Notes under the pieces: model-generated
What the model was told of the DNA's origin: nothing
The model's input: only the letters and a program-made list of their open reading frames with translations
Database searches by the model: none
Translations under genes and position numbers: made by a program
Source of the DNA: Candidatus Pelagibacter sp. TMED197
GTDB lineage: Bacteria; Pseudomonadota; Alphaproteobacteria; Pelagibacterales; Pelagibacteraceae
Reading direction: 5' to 3'
Assembly (NCBI GenBank): GCA_002169755.1
Contig: NHIU01000039.1
Location: 1 to 15,401 of the forward strand
Length of the DNA: 15,401 bases
Shown: piece after piece, positions 1 through 8,918 of the stretch
Layout: every line of letters starts with the position of its first letter
Position numbering within the stretch: the stretch's first letter is position 1

Positions 1-318
1 GATGCAAGAAAAAAATGGATAATAGGCTCTTTAAGTTCAACTGGTAAAATTTTCATTGATGAGGGTGCTGTAAAAGCTCTATTAAATGGAAAAAGTTTAT
101 TAGCCGCAGGAGTCGTAAAAATAACAGGTTCTTTTGATAAAGGAGAAAATGTCTTAATTTTAGATCAAAAAGCGAATCAATTAGCGAGAGGATTGGCATC
201 ATTTAATTCAACAGAAATTGGAAAAATCAAAGGTAAACAAAGTAATGAAATAGAAAAAATATTAGGGTATTTAAGTAAATCTGAGATTATTCATAAAGAC
301 AACATGGTAAAGCTATAA
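1..318 (+). CDS. proB: Glutamate 5-kinase, C-terminal part (5' end outside window)
   Basis: The frame is open from base 1 to the TAA at 316-318 and gives 105 residues. It starts with ARKKWIIGSL, continues through DEGAVKALLNGKSLLAAGV and LARGLASF, and ends near IEKILGY and IIHKDNMV. These are the signature stretches of the C-terminal PUA domain of bacterial ProB. The amino-acid kinase domain that phosphorylates glutamate to gamma-glutamyl phosphate, the first step of proline synthesis, must lie upstream of the window. The stop codon is directly followed by the ATG of proA with no intervening base, so the two consecutive pathway enzymes are almost certainly co-transcribed and perhaps translationally coupled. 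In other bacteria the PUA domain is linked to proline feedback control; whether that holds here cannot be seen. The fragment is short, but sequence and neighbour agree. Confidence 0.93.
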   Translation, partial: DARKKWIIGSLSSTGKIFIDEGAVKALLNGKSLLAAGVVKITGSFDKGENVLILDQKANQLARGLASFNSTEIGKIKGKQSNEIEKILGYLSKSEIIHKDNMVKL

Positions 319-1560
319 ATGCAATATTTAGAAAAAATTGGCAAGAATTCGAGAAAAGCTTTTGAGGATCTAAAAGCTATAAAACATGACAAAATTAAAA
401 AGGTCTTAAAAGATTATAACAATGCATTGTTAAGGAATAAACGAAAAATTTTAAGTGAAAATCAAAAAGACATAAGGAGTGCAAAACGTCAAAACCTTAT
501 AGATAGACTTATATTAAATGACAAAAGAATTGAAGGAATTAGAGAATCAATAAATGAAATTTCAAAATTTAAAAATCCTATAGGTAGAGTTATTGAAAGT
601 TGGAAAAGACCAAATAAATTAAAAATTAAAAAAGTTACAACTCCTATTGGAGTGATTGGAGTGATTTATGAAAGTAGACCAAATGTAACTGCTGATGTTG
701 CTGCCTTAAGTTTAAAATCAGGTAATTGTTGTATTCTAAGAGGAGGGTCTGAAGCATTTAATTCTAATAAAATTTTAGCTAATATTTTCAGAGATAAGTT
801 GCAAAAGAACAAAATAAATAAAAATTGTGTTCAATTTATAGAAAAGAAAAATAGAAATATTGTAGACGGTATGCTTTCACAAATGAGCAAGTATATTGAT
901 GTCATTGTTCCAAGAGGTGGAAAAGGATTAGTTGCAAAAGTACAAAAATTATCAAACGTACATGTTATTGGTCACCTCGAGGGACTATGCCATATTTTAG
1001 TAGATAAAAGTTCCAACCTTGAGATGGCCAAAAAAATAATTGTAAATGCTAAAATGAGAAGAACTAGTATTTGTGGAGCAGTAGAAACTCTTCTCATAGA
1101 TAAAAATGCATTAAAATCACATGGAATAGAAATTATAAAATCGCTTATAAAATCAGGATGTGAAGTAAGAGTTGATAGTGAACTTAATAAATTATTTAAC
1201 AACAAATTAAGAAAAGTTACCAAAAAAGATTGGCAAACAGAATATTTGGACGCGATTATCTCAGTAAAAACTATTCAAAATATTCAAGAAGGAATTAATC
1301 ATATTTTAAAATATGGAACGATGCATACAGACAGTATAATTACAAATAATTCAAAAAATGCTAAATTGTTTTTAGAAAAAGTTAATAGCTCAATTGCTAT
1401 GCACAATGTTTCCACTCAATTCGCTGACGGTGGAGAGTTTGGATTTGGAGGGGAAATTGGAATTTCAACAAATAAACTACCACCAAGAGGTCCCGTGGGA
1501 ATAAATCAATTAACATCCTATAAGTATTATGTTTCGGGTAAAGGAATAATTAGACAATAA
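319..1560 (+). CDS. proA: Gamma-glutamyl phosphate reductase
   Basis: This 413-residue cytosolic enzyme reduces gamma-glutamyl phosphate to glutamate semialdehyde with NADPH, the second step of proline synthesis. Visible family marks are VIYESRPNVTAD (about 115-126), GNCCILRGGSEA (136-147), the catalytic-cysteine segment RRTSICGAVETLL with Cys252, and the conserved C-terminal stretch GEFGFGGEIGISTNKLPPRG followed by GPVGINQLTSYKY. Length matches the usual 410-420 residues. The ATG sits immediately after the proB stop, which fixes the start; the GGTAAAG just upstream, inside the end of proB, could act as a weak ribosome site. The N-terminal 100 residues are unusually rich in Lys, Asn and Ile, consistent with the AT-rich genome. 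The nadD start follows after three bases. Confidence 0.97.
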   Translation: MQYLEKIGKNSRKAFEDLKAIKHDKIKKVLKDYNNALLRNKRKILSENQKDIRSAKRQNLIDRLILNDKRIEGIRESINEISKFKNPIGRVIESWKRPNKLKIKKVTTPIGVIGVIYESRPNVTADVAALSLKSGNCCILRGGSEAFNSNKILANIFRDKLQKNKINKNCVQFIEKKNRNIVDGMLSQMSKYIDVIVPRGGKGLVAKVQKLSNVHVIGHLEGLCHILVDKSSNLEMAKKIIVNAKMRRTSICGAVETLLIDKNALKSHGIEIIKSLIKSGCEVRVDSELNKLFNNKLRKVTKKDWQTEYLDAIISVKTIQNIQEGINHILKYGTMHTDSIITNNSKNAKLFLEKVNSSIAMHNVSTQFADGGEFGFGGEIGISTNKLPPRGPVGINQLTSYKYYVSGKGIIRQ

Positions 1561-1563
1561 TCC

Positions 1564-2109
1564 ATGTTAATTTCTAGAAAAAAATCTATCGGTATTTTTG
1601 GTGGAAGTTTTGACCCACCTCACAAAGGACATATCAAAATTTCTAAAATCTGCTTGAAAAAAATGAAATTTGAAAAAATTTATTGGGTTGTTACAAAAAA
1701 AAATCCATTTAAAAAAAAACCTACATTTTCATTGAATGAAAGAATGGTAAAATCCCGCAAAGCAGTTAAAAAAATCAAAAAAATAAAAGTTTTATTCTTA
1801 GATGACAGGGTCAAATCGTCACGAACTATAAATATAGTGAATTATTTGAAAAAAAAAAATAAGAAAAAAAAATTATACTTAATATTAGGTTCAGACAATT
1901 TAATAAGTTTTCATAAGTGGACAAGTTGGAGAAAAATAGTTAAATTAACAAAATTAGTTGTTTTTTCTAGAAAAGGATATGGTAAAAAGAATGAAGGTTC
2001 TACTGTGGAAAATTTTTTGAAAAAAGAAAACATTATTTATATGAATAATAAATTTATTAATGTTTCGTCCTCAAATATTAGAAGAAACTACCATAAAAAA
2101 TATTTATGA
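1564..2109 (+). CDS. nadD: Nicotinate-mononucleotide adenylyltransferase
   Basis: The enzyme transfers AMP from ATP to nicotinate mononucleotide, giving deamido-NAD in NAD synthesis. The N-terminus carries the nucleotidyltransferase signature GIFGGSFDPPHKGH (10-23) with the HxGH pair His20/His23. WVVTKKNPFK (41-50), LGSDNLISFHKW (108-119) and the late VSSSNIRRN (167-175), equivalent to the ISSTxIR motif, also fit. At 181 residues it is shorter than most relatives (about 190-215): it ends only six residues after the ISSTxIR-like motif, so the last helix common in NadD is missing or reduced. The gene holds A-runs of 9, 9, 11 and 9 bases (1695-1703, 1711-1719, 1849-1859, 1864-1872), which encode lysine clusters and may be slippage-prone. 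The stop overlaps the rsfS start as ATGA. Confidence 0.93.
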   Translation: MLISRKKSIGIFGGSFDPPHKGHIKISKICLKKMKFEKIYWVVTKKNPFKKKPTFSLNERMVKSRKAVKKIKKIKVLFLDDRVKSSRTINIVNYLKKKNKKKKLYLILGSDNLISFHKWTSWRKIVKLTKLVVFSRKGYGKKNEGSTVENFLKKENIIYMNNKFINVSSSNIRRNYHKKYL

Positions 2110-2453
2110 AGATAATAGATATAAAAAGAAATATAGAAAGTATCTTAGATAATAACAAAGCTACAAATATTGTTTGCATAAATTTAAAAAATAAATCTTA
2201 CATTGCTGATTATATGATAATTGCATCTGGTACATCATCTAGACATTTACAGGCCTTATCTGAAATTCTTGTTTCTGAACTTAAAAAAATTGGTTTGAAT
2301 GATTGTAAAATTGAAGGTCGTGAAAGCGCTGATTGGAAGTTAGTGGATACAAATGATATTATAATTCATATATTCCATCCTGAAAAAAGAGAATTTTATG
2401 ATTTAGAAAAAATGTGGTCAGAAGAAATACCAAAACAAAAGGCAATGATATGA
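2106..2453 (+). CDS. rsfS: Ribosomal silencing factor RsfS
   Basis: This 115-residue protein of the RsfS/Iojap/YbeB (DUF143) family binds ribosomal protein L14 and blocks joining of the 50S and 30S subunits when nutrients are limiting. The core is clearly visible: DYMIIASGTSSRHLQALSE (about 35-53), then KIEGRESADWKLVDTNDIIIH, with the typical GxxxxxW spacing, and HPEKREFYDLEKMW near the end. Its length matches the family. The ATG overlaps the nadD stop (ATGA at 2106-2109) and its own TGA overlaps the ctpA ATG (ATGA at 2450-2453), indicating translational coupling on both sides. nadD-rsfS pairing is widespread in bacteria. In many alphaproteobacteria rlmH follows directly; it is not present here. 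Confidence 0.95.
   Translation: MKIIDIKRNIESILDNNKATNIVCINLKNKSYIADYMIIASGTSSRHLQALSEILVSELKKIGLNDCKIEGRESADWKLVDTNDIIIHIFHPEKREFYDLEKMWSEEIPKQKAMI
2437..2442 (+). promoter_or_regulatory. Ribosome binding site deciding the ctpA start
   Basis: AAAAGG lies seven bases before the ATG at 2450, within the last codons of rsfS. It is a partial Shine-Dalgarno match in a genome where many starts here have none. Together with the secretion signal that begins at this ATG, it favours 2450 over the in-frame upstream GTG at 2414. Confidence 0.5.
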
Positions 2454-3586
2454 AAAAGTGTGTATTTTTAATTATATTTTTTTTAAATTTTAACCTGACG
2501 CATTTAAAAGCAAATAGTGAATTATACAATAAGATTGATTTATTTGGTGAAGTTTTAGAGAAAATTAAAGAGGATTATGTTGATGAAGTTGACCAAACTG
2601 GGTTAATGGACTCTGCTATTAACGGTGTCCTTCAATCATTAGATCCCTATTCTGCATATATGAGTCCTGAATTATTTACAGAAATGCAAACAGATACGCG
2701 GGGAGAGTTTGGAGGCTTAGGAATTGAAATAGGAATGGAAGCTGGTGTGGTTAAAGTTATATCGCCGATAGATGACACTCCTGCAGCAAAAGCAGGGATA
2801 AAAGCTGGGGATTACATTGTTAAAATTGGAGATGAGCAAGTTCAGGGAAAATCTTTAATGGAAGCAGTTAAAATAATGAGGGGGCCAGTCGGTACAGATA
2901 TAAAACTAACGATCAGAAGAAAAAATGTTAAAAAACCCCTTGAATTTAAAATAACAAGAAAAATAATTGAAATTAAATCAGTAAATTCAGAGATTTTAGG
3001 TGAAAAAGAAAATTTAGGTTACATTAGACTAAAATCATTTAATGAAAATAGCGATAAACAATTTTTAAAAGTTGTTAAAAAATTTGAAAAAAACTTAAAA
3101 CTCAAAGGTTATATTATAGATTTAAGAAATAATCCTGGAGGACTACTAACGCAAGCAATTAATATAACTGATTTTTTTTTAGAAGAAGGTGAAATAGTCT
3201 CAACCAAAGGTCGAAAATTATTAGAAACTCGAAAATTTTTTGCGAGAAAAGGCGATGAAATAAAAGGTAAACCAATTGTAGTATTAATCAATAACGGTTC
3301 AGCTTCTGCATCTGAGATTTTCGCTGGAGCTTTAAAGGATCATAAAAGAGCAATAATTTTAGGAGAAAGCTCTTACGGTAAAGGATCAGTGCAATCTGTA
3401 ATTCCATTAAGAAATGGGGGCGGCATGAGATTAACTATTTCAAAATATTATCTACCCTCTGGAAAATCTATTTCTGAGGTAGGAGTAACACCAGATATTC
3501 TAGTTGAAGAAAAAGGTGAAGATTTTGAAATTAAAACAAAAAAAGATAACCAACTTAATTACGCGGTAAAACTTTTTAACTCTTAA
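2450..3586 (+). CDS. ctpA: Carboxyl-terminal processing protease (S41 family), exported
   Basis: This is a serine protease that trims or degrades proteins from the C-terminus, acting outside the inner membrane. With the ATG at 2450 it has 378 residues and opens with a signal peptide: MKK, a hydrophobic core of about 10 residues, then an LKA-type cleavage region near residue 21. An in-frame GTG at 2414 would add 12 charged residues ahead of the signal and is rejected. A PDZ domain spans about 84-160 (GGLGIEIG, GIKAGDYIVKIGD, MRGPVGT). The peptidase domain follows, with YIRLKSFNE, IDLRNNPGGLL and the catalytic dyad Ser286 (in NNGSASASEI) and Lys311 (in SYGKGSV), 25 residues apart as in the family. 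YYLPSGKSI and GVTPDI close the domain. It is shorter than many CtpA proteins (about 400-450), mainly at the C-terminus. Its alphaproteobacterial neighbour rppH follows after three bases. Confidence 0.94.
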   Translation: MKKCVFLIIFFLNFNLTHLKANSELYNKIDLFGEVLEKIKEDYVDEVDQTGLMDSAINGVLQSLDPYSAYMSPELFTEMQTDTRGEFGGLGIEIGMEAGVVKVISPIDDTPAAKAGIKAGDYIVKIGDEQVQGKSLMEAVKIMRGPVGTDIKLTIRRKNVKKPLEFKITRKIIEIKSVNSEILGEKENLGYIRLKSFNENSDKQFLKVVKKFEKNLKLKGYIIDLRNNPGGLLTQAINITDFFLEEGEIVSTKGRKLLETRKFFARKGDEIKGKPIVVLINNGSASASEIFAGALKDHKRAIILGESSYGKGSVQSVIPLRNGGGMRLTISKYYLPSGKSISEVGVTPDILVEEKGEDFEIKTKKDNQLNYAVKLFNS

Positions 3587-3589
3587 TTT

Positions 3590-4060
3590 ATGTCTAAACA
3601 AAAACTCCCCATGCGAATTGGAGTAGGTGTTATTATTTTAAATAATGAAAATAAAGTTTTTGTGGGTAAGCGTAAGGATAATCCTTTGGATAAATGGCAA
3701 ATGCCTCAAGGAGGAGTTGACAAGGGAGAAGATTATCTTGCTGCAATGAAAAGAGAATTATATGAGGAAACAAGTATTAAAAGTATTAAGATTTTAAAAG
3801 AATTAGAGGGAATATTTGAATACGAATTGCCAAAAAATCTAGTAGGCATCATATGGAAAGGTAAATATAGAGGACAAAAACAGAAATGGTTTATAGTAAG
3901 ATTCGAGGGAGCTGAAAATGAAATTAATTTAAATACTAAACATCCAGAATTTATAGAATGGAAATGGATCCCAGCTTATTTATTGCCAGATGTAATAGTA
4001 AATTTTAAAAGAAAATTATATATAAGTCTATTAGAAGAAATTGATAAATTTATTGGTTAA
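3590..4060 (+). CDS. rppH: RNA pyrophosphohydrolase (Nudix hydrolase)
   Basis: RppH removes pyrophosphate from the 5' end of triphosphorylated mRNA, which starts RNase E-dependent decay; related alphaproteobacterial proteins (IalA) also cleave dinucleoside polyphosphates. The 156 residues match the family length. WQMPQGGVDKGE leads into a Nudix box (41-63) fitting GX5EX7REUXEE, with metal-binding Glu56, Glu59 and Glu60 in RELYEE. The box ends TSI instead of the consensus G-hydrophobic. The downstream stretches WKGKYRGQKQKWF and FIEWKWIP are typical of RppH rather than other Nudix enzymes. It is the last gene of the plus-strand run. The final 11 bases overlap, in the opposite orientation, the end of atpC. 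Confidence 0.93.
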   Translation: MSKQKLPMRIGVGVIILNNENKVFVGKRKDNPLDKWQMPQGGVDKGEDYLAAMKRELYEETSIKSIKILKELEGIFEYELPKNLVGIIWKGKYRGQKQKWFIVRFEGAENEINLNTKHPEFIEWKWIPAYLLPDVIVNFKRKLYISLLEEIDKFIG

Positions 4061-4439
4061 TTTCTTTGAGAGTATCTATCTTATAAGATAGTAAATATTT
4101 TTCCTTGTCATTCATTTTGGCGGAATGAAATTGTTTTTCAGCCTCACTTAGAAGATTACTTACTAAATTTCTATTAAGCTCTGATAACAATTTAGCAGTT
4201 GAAGTTAAAATTAATAAGATATTATCTGAAAATTCAACTGTACCATCTTCGACAAAATATTTTTTTTCTTCAGTTCCTTTGATTACAATAATTCCAGGTC
4301 TTAAAAAAGTTATTATGGGTATATGATTTTTTAATATGCCCATCTGGCCCTCGCTGGAAGGAATAGTTACTTCTTGAGTCTCAGATTTTAAGATTGACCC
4401 ATCTGGAGAAATAATTTCAATTACAAATTTTTCTGACAT
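4050..4439 (-). CDS. atpC: F1 ATP synthase epsilon subunit
   Basis: The epsilon subunit is part of the central stalk of F1 and can inhibit ATP hydrolysis through its C-terminal helices. The 129-residue protein has the N-terminal beta-sandwich (1 to about 84) with the marker EGQMGILKNHIP (30-41) and LRPGIIVI. A C-terminal helical hairpin (about 85-129) is retained, unlike in shortened forms. E. coli epsilon is about 139 residues. It is the last gene of atpHAGDC and starts two bases after the atpD stop. The TAA at 4050-4052 lies inside the convergent rppH gene, giving an 11-base tail-to-tail overlap. Codons 117-122 form a 16-base palindrome described separately. Confidence 0.95.
   Translation of the reverse strand: MSEKFVIEIISPDGSILKSETQEVTIPSSEGQMGILKNHIPIITFLRPGIIVIKGTEEKKYFVEDGTVEFSDNILLILTSTAKLLSELNRNLVSNLLSEAEKQFHSAKMNDKEKYLLSYKIDTLKEINQ
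4076..4102 (+). terminator. Possible rho-independent terminator for the proB-rppH transcript, inside atpC
   Basis: CTATCTTATAAGATAG at 4076-4091 is a perfect 16-base palindrome that can fold as a 6-bp stem with a TATA loop. On the plus strand it is followed by TAAATATTTTT (4092-4102), and it begins 15 bases after the rppH stop. On the minus strand it is not followed by a T-run, so it would act on rppH and not on atpC. The stem is short and AT-rich, so it would be weak; it could also be chance within the atpC coding sequence. Confidence 0.35.
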
Positions 4440-4441
4440 TA

Positions 4442-6746
<2,305 letters not shown>

Positions 6747-6747
<1 letters not shown>

Positions 6748-8276
6748 TATTTATTTTCCTTTTTATAATTTTCAATTATTTCTTTCAGCAACTTTTCTGT
6801 ATTTTCATCCAGTTTTCCTGTTGATTGAATTTCATCAATAATTTCTTGTTTTTCAGCTTTTATTTTTTCGATTATTTCATTTTCAAATTTTTTAATATTA
6901 TTTAATTCGATATCATCTAGATACCCCTTAACCCCAGTGAATACAGAAATAACTTGTTCGGCTACAGTCATTGGCGAATATTGATTTTGCTTTAATAGTT
7001 CAGTTAATTTTGATCCACGATTTAATAATTGTTGAGTGGATGCATCTAAATCCGATCCAAACTGAGCAAACGCTGCCATTTCTCTATATTGTGCTAACTC
7101 TAATTTTATTGAGCCAGCTACTTTTTTCATGGCTTTAGTTTGAGCAGCAGAACCGACTCTAGAGACTGATAGTCCAACGTTAACAGCTGGGCGGATACCT
7201 TGGTTGAATAATTCTGTTTCTAGAAATATTTGACCGTCTGTAATTGAAATAACATTTGTTGGAATATATGCTGAAACGTCTCCAGCTTGCGTTTCAATAA
7301 TAGGTAAAGCCGTTAATGATCCTCCACCATTAGCATCACTTAATTTTGCAGCTCTTTCCAATAACCTGCTGTGTAAATAAAATACATCTCCTGGATATGC
7401 TTCTCGCCCTGGAGGTCTTCTCAACAATAAAGACATTTGCCTGTAAGCTACGGCTTGTTTAGATAAATCATCATAAACTATTAATGCATGCATACCGTTG
7501 TCTCTAAAGTATTCTCCAATTGTGCACCCAGTATAGGGAGCTAAAAATTGTAAAGGTGCTGAGTCTGATGCTGTAGCAGCTACTATTGTTGTATATTTTA
7601 ATGCGCCGGCTTCTTCTAGCGTTTTAGTTATTTGAGCAACTGTAGAGCGTTTTTGACCTATTGCTACATATACACAATATAATTTTTTCTTTTCATCAGA
7701 TGACTCATTAATTTTTTTTTGGTTAATTATTGCATCTATTGCTACTGCCGTTTTTCCGGTTTGCCTATCTCCAATTATTAATTCTCTTTGTCCTCTTCCA
7801 ATTGGAATTAAAGAGTCAATGGATTTAAGACCTGTTTGCATTGGTTCATTAACAGATTGTCTTGGGATAATCCCTGGAGCTTTTACTTCAACCCGCTTTC
7901 TTGTTTTATTTGAAAGAGAGCCCTTTCCATCAATTGGATTTCCTAGCCCATCAACAACTCTTCCTAAAAGCTCTTTTCCGACTGGAACATCAACGATAGC
8001 ACTAGTTCTTTTGATAGTATCGCCTTCTTTAATTTTTCTATCGTCCCCAAAAATAACCACACCAACATTATCGTTTTCTAAATTTAATGCCATTCCTTTT
8101 GAACCATCTTCAAACTCTACCATTTCACCTGCTTGCACATTATCAAGTCCATATACTCGTGCTATTCCGTCTCCCACAGATAATACTGTTCCGATTTCAG
8201 AAACTTCAGCCTTTTCTCCAAAGTTTTTAATCTGGTCTTTCAATAGTTTTGTTACTTCAGAAGGATTAATTGTCAT
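6747..8276 (-). CDS. atpA: F1 ATP synthase alpha subunit
   Basis: Alpha forms the non-catalytic nucleotide-binding partner of beta in the F1 hexamer. The 509-residue protein is full length (E. coli 513). It has the Walker A motif GDRQTGKT (169-176, Lys175), [18 protein letters not shown] (263-280), [20 protein letters not shown] (284-303) and the arginine finger Arg373 in [11 protein letters not shown]. The N-terminal beta-barrel contains [14 protein letters not shown] (31-44). The C-terminus is a Lys/Glu-rich helix ending KKENK. The ATG lies one base after the atpH stop, and its TAA overlaps the atpG ATG by one base. AGAG in the end of atpH is a weak ribosome site. Confidence 0.99.
6757..6761 (-). 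promoter_or_regulatory. Ribosome binding site of atpG
   Basis: AAGGA on the minus strand, located in the last codons of atpA and nine bases before the atpG ATG. It is among the best Shine-Dalgarno matches in the window. It supports the 6747 start and, with the TAATG overlap, reinitiation of ribosomes coming from atpA. Confidence 0.5.
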
Positions 8277-8277
8277 T

Positions 8278-8835
8278 TTAGTTCTCTAGCATTAATTGTT
8301 TGTATTTTTTTAATTTATTTTTAATTGAAGTATCAATCATAAAACTTCCTAATTGTAATTTTAAGCCGCCTATTAAGTCTTTATTGACTTTATAGTCAAA
8401 TTTTATTGTTGAACCAATTGAAGAGGATAATTCCTTACTAATATGTTCTAACTCAGATTCAGATAATTGTTTTGAGGTAGTTAAAGATGCTTTAATTTCA
8501 CCCCTTTTTTTTGAACAAAATTTTAGAAAAGTTTCAATGATTTTTTTTATGAAAAATAATCTTCTTTTTTCAATTAATAGCAAAAAAAAATTACTTAAAT
8601 TTTTAGAAAAATTTAGTTTGTCTGATAATAAATCTACTACTTGCTTTTGAGTTTTTAAATTTTGAGTAGGGTTTTGAATAAAGTTTTTCAATTCTATTGT
8701 GTTATCATAAATTGAAAGAAAATTTTTTAACTCTGACTCTGTTTTTTCTGTTTCTTTTGCTTCTTTAGAAACCTCGTAAAGCGCACGTGAGTATCTTTCT
8801 GAAGTTTCTGATGAGAAAGATTTATTTGTAGTCAT
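8278..8835 (-). CDS. atpH: F1 ATP synthase delta subunit (peripheral stalk, OSCP-like)
   Basis: Delta sits on top of the alpha3beta3 hexamer and ties it to the b-subunit stator. The 185-residue protein has the N-terminal helical domain beginning after [19 protein letters not shown], with the family's Y-x-x-AL motif. The conserved C-terminal segment reads [20 protein letters not shown], followed by [13 protein letters not shown], equivalent to the usual IGG-(I/L)-x-(I/V)-G stretch. It is the first gene of atpHAGDC, the usual alphaproteobacterial F1 order, with the Fo genes elsewhere. The ATG at 8835 has no Shine-Dalgarno sequence (upstream reads ACACAAAAA), matching a very short leader from the predicted promoter. 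A nearby alternative start is not evident. Confidence 0.95.
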   Translation of the reverse strand: MTTNKSFSSETSERYSRALYEVSKEAKETEKTESELKNFLSIYDNTIELKNFIQNPTQNLKTQKQVVDLLSDKLNFSKNLSNFFLLLIEKRRLFFIKKIIETFLKFCSKKRGEIKASLTTSKQLSESELEHISKELSSSIGSTIKFDYKVNKDLIGGLKLQLGSFMIDTSIKNKLKKYKQLMLEN

Positions 8836-8845
8836 TTTTTGTGTT

Positions 8846-8879
8846 TACGAAATTATAGTGAAAATAACAGCGTTTCGTA
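8846..8879. repeat. 7-bp inverted repeat TACGAAA / TTTCGTA around the atpH promoter
   Basis: TACGAAA at 8846-8852 and its exact reverse complement TTTCGTA at 8873-8879 are separated by 20 bases. On the minus strand one arm covers the expected -35 region and the other touches the -10 box and the likely transcription start. This could be an operator for a dimeric regulator or simple coincidence; one 7-bp pair within 83 AT-rich bases is not statistically remarkable. Confidence 0.3.
8852..8857 (-). promoter_or_regulatory. Predicted -10 box of the atpHAGDC promoter
   Basis: On the minus strand this reads TATAAT, a perfect sigma70-type -10 hexamer, 16 bases ahead of the atpH ATG. It lies in the longest gene-free gap of the window (8836-8918, 83 bases), between the priA stop and atpH. 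The hexamer at the ideal -35 distance (8875-8880, ATACGA) is a poor match to TTGACA. A start six to eight bases downstream would leave a leader of roughly ten bases. Exact TATAAT can occur by chance in AT-rich DNA, but its location in the only sizeable gap is persuasive. Confidence 0.5.
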
Positions 8880-8918
8880 TCATAAGAAAATAAGTTGATC
8901 AAGTTACCAAATGTATTA

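Noticed and set aside
972..1223. Open frame on the minus strand opposite proA
   Set aside because: It is hydrophobic and antisense to conserved proA codons including the catalytic cysteine region; it shows no family similarity I can recognise.
2414..2449. Upstream in-frame GTG start for ctpA adding 12 residues
   Set aside because: The added segment is charged, overlaps rsfS by 40 bases and would bury the signal peptide; the ATG at 2450 has a partial ribosome site and an ATGA coupling with rsfS.
3980..4050. Terminator for atpC on the minus strand within rppH
   Set aside because: Only a 6-bp all-AT stem (AATTTT/AAAATT) is seen, with no following T-run on the minus strand good enough to support a call.
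7819..8289. 156-residue open frame on the plus strand opposite atpA
   Set aside because: It is antisense to highly conserved atpA codons, has a Ser/Pro/Thr-rich shadow composition and no recognisable family.
8892..8905. AAGTTGATCAAGTT, a near-palindrome in the priA-atpH gap
   Set aside because: It contains perfect TTGATCAA but no loop and a G-G mismatch; the following T-richness on the minus strand is weak, so a priA terminator is not supported.
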